Positions 26,490 through 35,110 of a stretch of 64,000 bases of DNA are shown one piece after another. The stretch's first letter is position 1, and each line of letters opens with the position of its first letter. The notes below the pieces were generated by a model, which did no database searches, had not been told where the DNA came from, and was given only the letters and a program-made list of their open reading frames with translations. A program made the translations under genes and the position numbers. The DNA is taken from positions 7,228,211 to 7,292,210 of the forward strand of contig NZ_JAINUL010000001.1 of the NCBI RefSeq assembly GCF_020639365.1, given 5' to 3'. The DNA is from Streptomyces flavotricini. GTDB lineage: Bacteria; Actinomycetota; Actinomycetes; Streptomycetales; Streptomycetaceae.

Positions 26490-27574
26490 ACACCGCGCCG
26501 CACACCCCGACCGAGCTCCGGCCCCCCGCGGACTCCGTCTTCTCCGTACGCGACCTGTGGAAGGTCTTCGGTCCCAAGGCCGACCGCGTGCCCGCCGACA
26601 AGGAGCTCGCCTCCCTCGGCGCCGCCGAACTGCGCGAACGCACCGGCTGCACCGCCGCCGTCCGAGACGTCTCCTTCGACGTCCGCAAGGGCGAGGTCTT
26701 CGTCGTCATGGGCCTGTCGGGCTCGGGCAAGTCGACGCTCGTACGCTGCCTGACCCGGCTCATCGAACCCACCTCGGGCACGATCTCCATCGACGGGGAG
26801 GACGTGCTGTCCATGGACACCGGCCGGCTCCGCGAGCTGCGCCGCCACCGGGCGGCGATGGTCTTCCAGCACTTCGGGCTGCTGCCGCACCGCACGGTGC
26901 TCGACAACATCGCCTACGGGCTGGAGATCCAGGGCGTGGGACGCGCGGAACGGCGCGAGCGCGCGACGGAGTTCGTCTCCAAGGTCGGCCTGGACGGCAT
27001 GGAACACCGCCGGCCGAGCCAGCTGTCCGGAGGCCAGCAGCAGCGCGTGGGCCTCGCCCGCGCACTCGCCGTGGACCCCGAAGTCCTCCTGTTCGACGAG
27101 CCGTTCAGCGCGCTCGACCCGCTCATCCGGCGGGACATGCAGGAAGAGGTCGTACGCCTGCACCGGGAGGAGGGGCGCACGATGGTCTTCATCACGCACG
27201 ACCTGAGCGAGGCGCTGAAGCTCGGCGACCGCATCGCGCTGATGCAGGGCGGCCGGATCGTACAGCTCGGCACGCCGGAGGAGATCGTGGGCGCCCCCGC
27301 CGACGACTACGTCAGGGACTTCGTCCGGGACGTGCCGCGCGAGCAGGTGCTGACCGTCCGCTCGGCGATGCGCCCCGCCCTCGCCGGCGAGCGCGACGCC
27401 GGTCCCGCGCTCGATCCCGGTGCCACCGTCCACGAGGCCATCGAGGCCGTCGCCCGTACCGGCGAGAACGCGCGGGTCGTCGAGGGCGGCCGCTGCCTCG
27501 GCGTGGTCGACCACGCGGGACTCCTGGGCGTCGTCGCCGGGGTACCGGTCGCGCCGGGGAAGGCGGTGGCCTGA
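26486..27574 (+). CDS. Glycine betaine/proline ABC transporter ATP-binding protein, 362 aa
   Basis: ProV/OpuAA-type ATPase. Walker A is GLSGSGKST (76-84), the signature LSGGQQQR starts at residue 180, and Walker B LLFDEPFSALDP follows, with the H-loop in FITHDLSEA. The N-terminal extension (VFGPKADRVP to TGCTAAVRD) and the C-terminal CBS-like tail (about 295-362) are typical of the osmoprotectant subgroup, where the tail senses ionic strength. It overlaps the preceding and following genes as ATGA and TGATG. It should energise uptake through the fused permease that follows. Confidence 0.92.
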   Translation: MNTAPHTPTELRPPADSVFSVRDLWKVFGPKADRVPADKELASLGAAELRERTGCTAAVRDVSFDVRKGEVFVVMGLSGSGKSTLVRCLTRLIEPTSGTISIDGEDVLSMDTGRLRELRRHRAAMVFQHFGLLPHRTVLDNIAYGLEIQGVGRAERRERATEFVSKVGLDGMEHRRPSQLSGGQQQRVGLARALAVDPEVLLFDEPFSALDPLIRRDMQEEVVRLHREEGRTMVFITHDLSEALKLGDRIALMQGGRIVQLGTPEEIVGAPADDYVRDFVRDVPREQVLTVRSAMRPALAGERDAGPALDPGATVHEAIEAVARTGENARVVEGGRCLGVVDHAGLLGVVAGVPVAPGKAVA

Positions 27575-29547
27575 TGTATGCCCATACGACCTGGCCGCCG
27601 CCGGGCGGCACGACCGCCGACGCCGCCCGGCCCGGTGGGCTGCGCGCGCTCGCGCGCCACCGCGGCCTGCTGATCGGCGCGGGCGCGGCCCTCGCGCTCG
27701 TCCTCGGCGCCGTGCTCCTGGGCGGGGGCGGCTGGCCGGCCCCGCTCGCCGTCGACCTGTCCGGACCGCTCGACAGCACCAGCGACTGGATCATCGACAA
27801 CCGGGACGGCCACCCGCTGTTCCTCTACTTCCTCGGCCACGTCAGCAACCTCGTGGTCGTGTCCGTCCGCGCGGTGTACCTGCTGCTGCTCGCCCTCGGC
27901 TGGGCCGGCGTCACCGCCGCCGCCGCACTGGTGGCCTGGCGGGTCGCGGGAGTGCGCCTCGCGCTGACCTCCGTCGCCGCGTTCGCCGTGTGCGGACTGC
28001 TCGGCATGTGGGTGCCCACCCTGCAGACGCTCGCCCTGATGGTCGTCGCCGTCGCCGCGTCCGTACTGGTCGGAGGCCTGCTCGGGCTGGCCGCCGGGCT
28101 GTCGGGCCGCATGCACCGGATCCTGCGGCCCGTGCTGGACACCATGCAGGTGCTGCCGGCCTTCGCGTACCTCCTGCCCGTCGTCCTGGTCTTCGGCATC
28201 GGTGTGCCCGCCGCCGTCCTCGCGACCGTCGTCTACGCGGCTCCGCCCATGGCCCGTCTCACCGCTCTCGGGCTGCGCGGCGCGGACGCAGGAGTCGTGG
28301 AGGCGGCCACCTCCCTCGGCGCGACCGGCAGGCAGCGGCTGCTGACCGTCCGGCTGCCGCTGGCCCGCAAGGAACTGCTGCTCGGCGTCAACCAGTCGAT
28401 CATGATGGCGCTGGGCATGGCCGTGATCGCGTCCGTCATCGGCGCGGGCGGCCTCGGTGACCGCGTGTACCAGGCGCTCGCCTCCGTCGACGTGGGCGCC
28501 GCGCTCGCCGCCGGTGTGCCGATCGTGCTGCTCGCCATCGTCCTGGACCGGGTCACCGCCGCGGCGGGGGAGCGGATCGGCACGGCCGAGGCCGGCCGGT
28601 CCCGGCTCGGCTGGGCCGTCGCGGCCGCGGTGACCGCCGCCCTCGCCGTCGGCGGGCGCCTGGCGGACCGGCTCTCGTGGCCCGACGGGTGGACGGTGGA
28701 CATCGCCGAACCCGTCAACCGGGCGGTCGACTGGATGACCGCCCACCTCTACTCCGGCGTGCCCCTCGTCGGCGGCACCGCCGACTGGGCGGCGCGGTTC
28801 ACCACGTGTATCCTGGACCCCCTGCGCGACGGCCTGCAATGGCTGCCCTGGTGGGCGGTCCTGCTGGCCGTCGGCACCCTCGCCCTGCTCATCGGCACCT
28901 GGCGCACCGCCGTGACCGCCGTCCTCGCCATGGCCGCCATCGGCGTGCTCGGCGTCTGGGACCCGGCGCTCGACACGCTGTCCCAGGTACTGGCCGCCGT
29001 CGCCGTGACCCTGCTGCTCGGCTTCGCACTCGGGGTCGCCGCGGCGCGCAGCACCCGCCTGGGACGCGCGCTGCGTCCGGTCCTCGACGTCTTCCAGACG
29101 ATGCCCCAGTTCGTGTACCTGATCCCCGTGGTCGCCCTGTTCGGCGTCGGCCGCGCCCCGGCGGTCGCCGCCGCCGTGGTCTACGCGCTGCCCGCCGTGG
29201 TGCGGATCACGGCCCAGGGCGTACGCGCGGTGGACCCGGCGGCGCTGGAGTCCGCGCGCTCGCTGGGCGCCACGGGGCGCCAGCAGCTGTTCCAGGTCCA
29301 GCTGCCGCTGGCCCGCCCCGCGCTGCTGCTGGCCGTCAACCAGGGCGTCGTGCTGGTCCTCGCCGTGGTCGTCATCGGCGGTCTCGTGGGCGGCGGGGCG
29401 CTCGGCTACGACGCGGTCTTCGGTCTCGCCCAGGGCGACCTGGCGACCGGTCTGGTCGCCGGCGCCGCGATCGTCTGCCTCGGCCTGATGCTCGACCGCG
29501 TCACCCAGCCGACGGACCGCCGCGACCTCGCCGGAAAGGGGGCCTGA
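27574..29547 (+). CDS. Glycine betaine ABC permease with two fused transmembrane domains, 657 aa
   Basis: This protein holds two complete ProW-type permease domains in tandem. Each has about six helices and an EAA loop that docks on the ATPase: EAATSLGATGRQRL in the first half (about 245-260) and ESARSLGATGRQQL in the second (about 555-570). The fusion replaces the usual homodimer, so one chain forms the whole channel. It starts one base into the ATPase gene's stop and is followed after one base by the binding-protein gene. Long permeases of this type are known in actinobacteria. Confidence 0.9.
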   Translation: MYAHTTWPPPGGTTADAARPGGLRALARHRGLLIGAGAALALVLGAVLLGGGGWPAPLAVDLSGPLDSTSDWIIDNRDGHPLFLYFLGHVSNLVVVSVRAVYLLLLALGWAGVTAAAALVAWRVAGVRLALTSVAAFAVCGLLGMWVPTLQTLALMVVAVAASVLVGGLLGLAAGLSGRMHRILRPVLDTMQVLPAFAYLLPVVLVFGIGVPAAVLATVVYAAPPMARLTALGLRGADAGVVEAATSLGATGRQRLLTVRLPLARKELLLGVNQSIMMALGMAVIASVIGAGGLGDRVYQALASVDVGAALAAGVPIVLLAIVLDRVTAAAGERIGTAEAGRSRLGWAVAAAVTAALAVGGRLADRLSWPDGWTVDIAEPVNRAVDWMTAHLYSGVPLVGGTADWAARFTTCILDPLRDGLQWLPWWAVLLAVGTLALLIGTWRTAVTAVLAMAAIGVLGVWDPALDTLSQVLAAVAVTLLLGFALGVAAARSTRLGRALRPVLDVFQTMPQFVYLIPVVALFGVGRAPAVAAAVVYALPAVVRITAQGVRAVDPAALESARSLGATGRQQLFQVQLPLARPALLLAVNQGVVLVLAVVVIGGLVGGGALGYDAVFGLAQGDLATGLVAGAAIVCLGLMLDRVTQPTDRRDLAGKGA

Positions 29548-29548
29548 C

Positions 29549-30568
29549 ATGGCTCGCACACGCCTCACCACGGCCCGCACGGGCCGCACCGCACCCCGTA
29601 CCCGCACCGCACCCCGTACCCGCGTCGCCGCGCTCGCGGCCGCCGTCGCCCTGACGGCCCTCACCGGCTGCGGCGCCGCCGACATGACCCGCCAGGCCTC
29701 CCCGTTCGCCGACGCGAAGAGCTCCCGCACGGTGACGCTGTCCGTCCAGTCGTGGGTGGGCGCGCAGGCCAACGTCGCCGTCGCCCAGTACCTGCTGGAG
29801 CACGAGCTCGGCTACCGGGTGGACACCGTCCAGATCGACGAGGTGCCCGCCTGGGACGCGCTCAGCCAGGGCCGGGTGGACGCCATCCTGGAGGACTGGG
29901 GCCACCCCGAGCAGGAGAAGCGGTACGTCGACGACAAGGCGACGATCAAGCCGGGTGGCGAACTCGGGGTGACCGGCCACATCGGCTGGTTCGTGCCGAC
30001 GTACTTCGCCGAGCAGCACCCGGACGTCACCGACTGGAAGAACCTGAACAAGTACGCGAGCGACTTCCGTACGGCGGAGAGCGGCAGCAAGGGCCAGTTG
30101 ATGGACGGCTCCCCCTCCTACGTGACGAACGACAAGGCGCTCGTGAAGAACCTGGGCCTCGACTACCAGGTCGTGTTCGCGGGCTCCGAGGCGGCGCAGA
30201 TCACGCAGATCAAGCAGTTCGCCAAGGAGAAGAAGCCCTTCCTGAGCTACTGGTACAAGCCCCAGTGGCTGTTCGAGAAGGTCCCGATGACGGAGGTCAA
30301 GCTGCCCGCCCACGAGGAGGGCTGCGACGCCGACGCGGAAAAGGTGGCCTGCGCGTACCCGCACACCCCGCTGCGGAAGTTCCTCAACGGCCGCTTCGCG
30401 GACGGCGGGGGCGACGCCGCCGCCTTCCTGAAGAAGTTCCGCTGGACGACCGAGATGCAGAACGACGTCTCCCTGATGATCGCGGAGGAGAAGCTGGCGC
30501 CGCAGGAGGCGGCGGCCCGCTGGGTGAAGGCGAACGAGGCCACCTGGCGGGCGTGGCTCCCGTCCTGA
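29549..30568 (+). CDS. Glycine betaine-binding lipoprotein, OpuAC family, 339 aa
   Basis: A long Arg/Thr-rich N-region, hydrophobic core and lipobox LTGC (Cys41) mark an exported lipoprotein. The mature domain is of the OpuAC type, with the aromatic ligand cage in QSWVGAQANVAV, EDWGHPEQ, HIGWFVPTYF and YWYKPQWLFE. It should capture glycine betaine or related quaternary amines outside the cell for the fused permease. The N-region contains two tandem copies of RTAPRTR, encoded by an 18-bp direct repeat near 29590. The gene ends 12 bases before the convergent proC. Confidence 0.9.
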   Translation: MARTRLTTARTGRTAPRTRTAPRTRVAALAAAVALTALTGCGAADMTRQASPFADAKSSRTVTLSVQSWVGAQANVAVAQYLLEHELGYRVDTVQIDEVPAWDALSQGRVDAILEDWGHPEQEKRYVDDKATIKPGGELGVTGHIGWFVPTYFAEQHPDVTDWKNLNKYASDFRTAESGSKGQLMDGSPSYVTNDKALVKNLGLDYQVVFAGSEAAQITQIKQFAKEKKPFLSYWYKPQWLFEKVPMTEVKLPAHEEGCDADAEKVACAYPHTPLRKFLNGRFADGGGDAAAFLKKFRWTTEMQNDVSLMIAEEKLAPQEAAARWVKANEATWRAWLPS

Positions 30569-30580
30569 CGCCCCCTCGGC

Positions 30581-31390
30581 TCACCCGTACGAGGCGGCCA
30601 GCTCGCCGCTGCGGTCGCGAGCGGCCTCCAGGGCCGCCATCAGGGCGGCGCGCACGCCGTGCCGTTCCAGTTCCCGCACCGCGCTGATGGTGGTGCCCGC
30701 CGGTGAGGTGACCGCCTCGCGGAGCTTGACCGGGTGCGTACCGGAGTCGCGCAGCATGACCGAGGCACCCACGGAGCTGCGTACGACGAGCTCGTGGGCC
30801 TTGTCCCTCGGAAGCCCCAGCAGGACGCCCGCGTCCGTCATCGCCTCGACGAGGAAGTAGAAGTAGGCGGGTCCCGACCCCGAGAGGGCGGTCGCGGCGT
30901 CCTGCTGGGCCTCCGGCACGGTGAGGGTGTGGCCGACGCCGCGGAACAGCTCCGCGGCCTGCTCCACGTGCTGCTGCGAGGCGTGACTGCCGCCGGAGAG
31001 CACGGTCATCCCCTCGTCGACCAGCACCGCCGTGTTGGGCATCGCCCGGACCACCGCGACGCCGGCCGGGACCCGCTCCTCGAAGAAGGCCGTCGTCAGC
31101 CCGGCCGCCACGCTGATCAGCAGCGTCCCGGGCGCGATCGCGGGGGAGACCTCCTCCAGCAGCGCGCCCATGTCCTGCGGTTTCACCGCGAGGATCAGCA
31201 CGTCGGCCCACGCGGCGGCGTCCGTGTTGCCCATCGGCGCGACCCCGTGGCGCGCCTCGATCTCGGCGGCCCGCTTCTTGCGGCGGCAGGTGACCCCGAG
31301 CGCCCGGGGCGGCCAGCCGGAGCGCAGCAGACCGCCCAGAAGCGCCTCACCCATCGTGCCCGCGCCGAGCACGGCGACCTTGCACGTCAT
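30581..31390 (-). CDS. proC: Pyrroline-5-carboxylate reductase, 269 aa
   Basis: A Rossmann N-terminus (KVAVLGAGTMGEALLGGLL) binds NAD(P)H. The C-terminal helical domain bears the P5CR signature ALSGSGPAYFYFLVEAM and SPAGTTISAVRELE. It should reduce pyrroline-5-carboxylate to proline in the cytosol. It lies directly downstream of a glutamate 5-kinase gene with no proA between or beside them, and its 3' end faces the betaine operon. A proline role in osmotic adjustment fits the neighbourhood; this may be a second proC of the genome, which cannot be judged here. Confidence 0.92.
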   Translation of the reverse strand: MTCKVAVLGAGTMGEALLGGLLRSGWPPRALGVTCRRKKRAAEIEARHGVAPMGNTDAAAWADVLILAVKPQDMGALLEEVSPAIAPGTLLISVAAGLTTAFFEERVPAGVAVVRAMPNTAVLVDEGMTVLSGGSHASQQHVEQAAELFRGVGHTLTVPEAQQDAATALSGSGPAYFYFLVEAMTDAGVLLGLPRDKAHELVVRSSVGASVMLRDSGTHPVKLREAVTSPAGTTISAVRELERHGVRAALMAALEAARDRSGELAASYG

Positions 31391-31445
31391 GACTTGCTCC
31401 CTCGTGGTGGAAGTGACGGAAGAGAAGCGGGGGCGGCCGGCCCGG

Positions 31446-32621
31446 TCACCCCGAGCCCGTCTCCGCGTACGGGTGCGGTGCGAACAGGGCCACGTCCTGC
31501 GCGCCGACGACCTCGGGGTACGCCAGGACCGCGGACCCCTCGTCCGGTACGGGGGAACCGGCGAGCAGCCGGATCAGGTCGCCGGAGGCCAGCCGGGCGA
31601 GCCCGCGGGCGACGGGCCGGCCCGCGCCGTCGGCGAGGTCCACCGGGTCGCCCGCCGTGAACTGCCCCTCGACGGCGCTGACTCCGGTCCACAGCACGGG
31701 CCGGCCGTGCTCCCGCACCCCCCGCACCGTGTCGGCGTCGAGGACGATCCGGCCCTGCGGCGCCGTGGCGTGGGCCAGCCAGAACAGCTGCTCCGCGGGC
31801 CGCTGCCGGGCGGCGTGGAAGTACGTTCCCGTCTCCCCGCCCGCCAGCGCCCGCGCGGCGTGCCAGGCCGCGGCCAGCACGACGGGGATCCCGGCGCTCG
31901 CCGCGGTCATCGCCGCCTGGACCTTGGCCCCCATGCCGCCCGTTCCGACCCCCGAGCGTCCCGGGGTGCCCGTACGGATCCCGGCGAGGTCGGCCGGTCC
32001 GCGGATCTCGGCGACCGGGCCGGTTCCGGCGGCCAGCGGGTCCCCGTCGTACAGCGCCTCCACGTCGGAGAGGAGGAGGAGCAGGTCGGCGCCGATCAAC
32101 TCGGCGACCAGCGCCGCGAGTCGGTCGTTGTCCCCGAAGCGGACCTCATGGGTGGCCACGACGTCGTTCTCGTTGACGACCGGCACGATCCCCAAGAGCA
32201 TCAGCTTCTTCAGGGTGCGCCGCGCGTTGTGGTAATGGTCGCGGCGCGTGATGTCCCCCGCCGTGAGCAGCACCTGCCCCACCTGGATGCCGTACCGGCC
32301 GAACTCCGCTCCGTACGTGCCCATCAGCAGCCCCTGCCCGACACTGGCGGCCGCCTGCTGCGCGGACAGTTCGGCGGGCCGCGCGGTCAGGCCCAGCGGG
32401 GCGAGTCCCGCCGCGACGGCGCCGGAGGAGACCAGGACGACGCTCTTGCCCTGCCGGTACAGCCCGGCCAGGACCTCGACGAGTGCGGCCAGCCGGCCCG
32501 GATCGAGCCGCCCGGAGTCCGAAGTGAGCGAGGAGGAGCCGATCTTGACCACGATCCGGTGGGCCTGGGCCACGTCCGCGCGCTCGACGCGGGGCTCGTC
32601 CGACGCGGATTCGGGTGTCAC
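31446..32621 (-). CDS. proB: Glutamate 5-kinase, 391 aa
   Basis: GTG 32621 follows GAGGAGAG by five bases. The amino-acid kinase domain (about 20-270) has VVKIGSSSLTSD, VSSGAVAAGL, PVVNENDVVA and GDNDRLAALVA; a PUA domain occupies the C-terminus (about 290-380). It should phosphorylate glutamate, the first step to proline. The sequence differs in several places from the form I recall beside obg and proA in streptomycetes, and the pairing here is with proC only, so it is possibly a second, stress-related copy. It is divergent from the PLP/ATP-grasp cluster. Confidence 0.9.
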   Translation of the reverse strand: MTPESASDEPRVERADVAQAHRIVVKIGSSSLTSDSGRLDPGRLAALVEVLAGLYRQGKSVVLVSSGAVAAGLAPLGLTARPAELSAQQAAASVGQGLLMGTYGAEFGRYGIQVGQVLLTAGDITRRDHYHNARRTLKKLMLLGIVPVVNENDVVATHEVRFGDNDRLAALVAELIGADLLLLLSDVEALYDGDPLAAGTGPVAEIRGPADLAGIRTGTPGRSGVGTGGMGAKVQAAMTAASAGIPVVLAAAWHAARALAGGETGTYFHAARQRPAEQLFWLAHATAPQGRIVLDADTVRGVREHGRPVLWTGVSAVEGQFTAGDPVDLADGAGRPVARGLARLASGDLIRLLAGSPVPDEGSAVLAYPEVVGAQDVALFAPHPYAETGSG

Positions 32622-32811
32622 GAGAGCTCTCCTCGGGGGCGGTGGGGCGGTGGGGCAACGGGTGCGGGGATCCGATTCAGCCACATGCCGTTCCCGTTTC
32701 GTTCCCGCCCGCCGGGAATCGTTCAGGATCGATTCAGTAGCCACCTGCTCCATTTTTGCGGGGCATCTGTAGGCCCGCAGCCCAGAAACGAAGAAGGGAG
32801 TACGGAGTACG
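32622..32811. promoter_or_regulatory. Divergent promoter region between proB and the ATP-grasp cluster
   Basis: This 190-bp region has two GATTCAG copies (32674-32680 and 32731-32737), each followed within a few bases by GCCAC, plus a GTTCAG between them. Its GC content falls towards the start of the cluster, as expected for a promoter. The repeats could bind a regulator controlling both directions. No regulator gene is in the cluster. Confidence 0.35.
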
Positions 32812-33849
32812 GTGTATTCGTCATTCGCTGAGAAAATGGCCCAACCGGATCTCATAGATCTAGGCGACGGCATATACGTTCTCCGGTTCGAGGTCATGAA
32901 GGTGACCTCGGTCTACCGGGCGGTCAAGGAACTGCTGGCGCGCGGGGTGATCCGGCACGGCCAGACCCTCGTCGACAGCTCCAGCGGCATCTACGGCCAC
33001 GCACTCGCCCTGGTCTGCCGCGAGCTGGGCCTCAAGTGCCACGTCTTCGCGTCCGTCGCGGTCGACGACGGCATCAAGACGCAGCTCAAGTACCTCGGTG
33101 CCACCTACGACCAGGTCTCCGGCGGCGGGGCCAACCTCCAGCACGACCAGGAGGCCCGCGTCCGGCTCGTCCACGACTACCTGCGGCGCCATCCGGACGC
33201 GTACTGGATGCAGCAGTACCACGACGACGTCCACTACGCCGGCTACGAGCACGTCGCGGAGCTGCTCCTCAAGGAGCTGGGCTGGGCGGAGATGACCCTG
33301 GTCGGAGGCGTCGGGACCGGCGCGTCGACCAGCGCGATGAGCCGCTACCTGCGCGAGTCCTGCCCCAACGTGCGCGTGGCCGGCATCCAGCCGTTCGGCA
33401 GCCGCTCCTTCGGCTCGGAGAACTTCCCGCTCGACGGCTTCATCATCGCCGGGATCGGCAGCGGCATCCGCTTCGACAACATCGACTACAGCGCCTACGA
33501 CGACATCCACTGGGTCGACTTCGACGTGTCGGCCGCGGGCTGCCGCCACCTGCTCTCCACCACGGGCGTCTTCGCCGGGCTGTCCGCGGGCGCCGGCTGG
33601 CAGGCCGCCCGGTACATCCGCTCGACGGAGCCCTCCGGCGGTCCCGTCGTCTTCATGGCCGCCGACCCCGGACACCGCTACATCAAGCAGGTCTTCCCGC
33701 CCGACGGCCCGCTCGTCGAGGACCCCGAATACCGGCCCGTGGTCATATCCGCGCTGGAGGAGATGACCGGACCCTGGTGCACGATGAACTGGGGACGAAG
33801 GCCGTACAGCGTCGAGGACGACCTCCCGGTGCTCGCCCTGCAGGGCTGA
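32812..33849 (+). CDS. Cysteine-synthase-fold PLP enzyme, 345 aa
   Basis: A fold-type II PLP protein. Alignment by eye with O-acetylserine sulfhydrylases places the Schiff-base lysine at Lys30 (FEVMKVTS), the SSGNTG-like loop at SSSGIYGHALA (about 63-73) and the phosphate-binding loop at GGVGTGAST (about 168-176). The canonical NPTGS before the lysine is absent, so the substrate differs from plain O-acetylserine. Related enzymes replace the beta group of serine derivatives, making beta-substituted alanines or diaminopropionate. The start is GTG 32812 within a GGAGTACGGAGTACGG repeat. It is the first gene of the ATP-grasp cluster and probably supplies an unusual amino acid. Confidence 0.8.
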   Translation: MYSSFAEKMAQPDLIDLGDGIYVLRFEVMKVTSVYRAVKELLARGVIRHGQTLVDSSSGIYGHALALVCRELGLKCHVFASVAVDDGIKTQLKYLGATYDQVSGGGANLQHDQEARVRLVHDYLRRHPDAYWMQQYHDDVHYAGYEHVAELLLKELGWAEMTLVGGVGTGASTSAMSRYLRESCPNVRVAGIQPFGSRSFGSENFPLDGFIIAGIGSGIRFDNIDYSAYDDIHWVDFDVSAAGCRHLLSTTGVFAGLSAGAGWQAARYIRSTEPSGGPVVFMAADPGHRYIKQVFPPDGPLVEDPEYRPVVISALEEMTGPWCTMNWGRRPYSVEDDLPVLALQG

Positions 33850-33910
33850 ATGCCCGCACGGCCGACCCTGTATCGCCGAATTCCACCGCAGAGAATCCGA
33901 GGCAGCACCC

Positions 33911-35110
33911 ATGACCGATGTCGCCATCATCAATTATGGCGCCCAACATGACTATCCGGCCATGCTCCACGAGCTGGCGGGCGGGCTCCACGTCTACAGC
34001 CACAACCCGCTCGCGCACACCGCGGGGCTCGGCTCCTACGAACACGTCCAGGACTGCGAGTTCGTCCCCTACGCCGAACTGCGCATCCGGCAGCTGGCGC
34101 GGACCCGCCGCTTCGCGCACGTCATCACCGACAACGAGTACGACCTCGAGCGGGCCGCGCGCATCCGGGAGGACCTCGGCATCCCCGGCCAGTCGGTGCG
34201 CAGCGCACGGCAGTTCCGCGACAAGGTCGTCATGAAGCAGACCGCCGGCCGCACGGTCGCCACCCCGCGTTACGCCCGGCTGAAGACGATCGTCGACCTC
34301 ACCCGGTTCATCGAGGAGAACGACTACCCGGTCGTCGTCAAGCCGGTGAGCCAGGGCGGTTCGCGCGACGTCGTGGTGCTGCGCGACGAGGACGGCCTCA
34401 TGGAGTTCAGCCGCCGCCACTGGCGCGAGGACCTCATGGTCGAGGACTTCGTCGAGGGCGAGATCTACCACGTCGATGCGATCCTGGCGCCCGGCTACCG
34501 GTTCGTGGCCTCCTCCCGCTACCTGCGGGACTGCCTCGGCGTCCTCTCGGGCCACAACAACGGCTCGCTCCAGCTCGACCCGGCCGGCAAACCGGCCCAG
34601 CGGCTGGAGGAGTTCCTCGACCGGGTCCTCGAAGCCTTCGACACCCCGGAAGTCGGCGCCTACCACCTCGAGGTGTTCCGCACGCCCGAGGACGAGTTCG
34701 TGCTGTGCGAGATCGCCTCCCGCGTCGGCGGCTCGCGCATCCCCGCCCTCACCCGCCTTACCTACGGCATCGACCTGCACGCCACCTGGCTGCGGCTGTC
34801 CTGCGGTCTGCCCGTGGACCCCGCGCCGACCGCCCCTCCGGCCGAACTCCGCGGCTCCATCGGCATCGTCCCCCAGGGCCGCCCGGTGCGCGCACCGCGG
34901 ACCCTGCCGTTCGACTGGGTCGAGCACTACCAGGTCAACGAGCAGCTCGCGCCCGGCGCCGTGGCGCAGAACAGCACCTCCCACCTCTGCTTCGCCCTGG
35001 TCCGCGGGGCCGACACCGCCGAGGTGGAGCAGCGCCTGCTCCAGGTCGAGGAGTGGATCCTGGACAACCTGACCGAGGCCGACGAACCCGCCCGGACCCC
35101 CGCGCCGTGA
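33911..35110 (+). CDS. ATP-grasp ligase 1, 399 aa
   Basis: Has the layout of ATP-grasp carboxylate-amine ligases: an N-terminal pre-ATP-grasp Rossmann-like domain (about 1-110), the ATP-binding lid with YPVVVKPVSQGGSRDV (about 145-160), MVEDFVEGEIYHVD, and the metal-binding end EIASRVGGSR (about 270-280). These enzymes activate a carboxylate as acyl phosphate and join it to an amine. A C-terminal domain of about 100 residues resembles the biotin-carboxylase-type tail. It follows the PLP gene and overlaps the MFS gene as GTGA. The substrates are unknown. Confidence 0.85.
   Translation: MTDVAIINYGAQHDYPAMLHELAGGLHVYSHNPLAHTAGLGSYEHVQDCEFVPYAELRIRQLARTRRFAHVITDNEYDLERAARIREDLGIPGQSVRSARQFRDKVVMKQTAGRTVATPRYARLKTIVDLTRFIEENDYPVVVKPVSQGGSRDVVVLRDEDGLMEFSRRHWREDLMVEDFVEGEIYHVDAILAPGYRFVASSRYLRDCLGVLSGHNNGSLQLDPAGKPAQRLEEFLDRVLEAFDTPEVGAYHLEVFRTPEDEFVLCEIASRVGGSRIPALTRLTYGIDLHATWLRLSCGLPVDPAPTAPPAELRGSIGIVPQGRPVRAPRTLPFDWVEHYQVNEQLAPGAVAQNSTSHLCFALVRGADTAEVEQRLLQVEEWILDNLTEADEPARTPAP

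Noticed and set aside
29587..29630. Direct repeat in the 5' end of the betaine-binding lipoprotein gene as a mobile-element scar
   Set aside because: It is an in-frame 18-bp duplication encoding RTAPRTR twice, so slippage inside the leader is a simpler explanation.
32812..33849. Idea that the PLP enzyme lacks its catalytic lysine (a Tyr seemed to occupy the position)
   Set aside because: Aligning back from the SSG loop with cysteine synthase puts Lys30 at the Schiff-base position.
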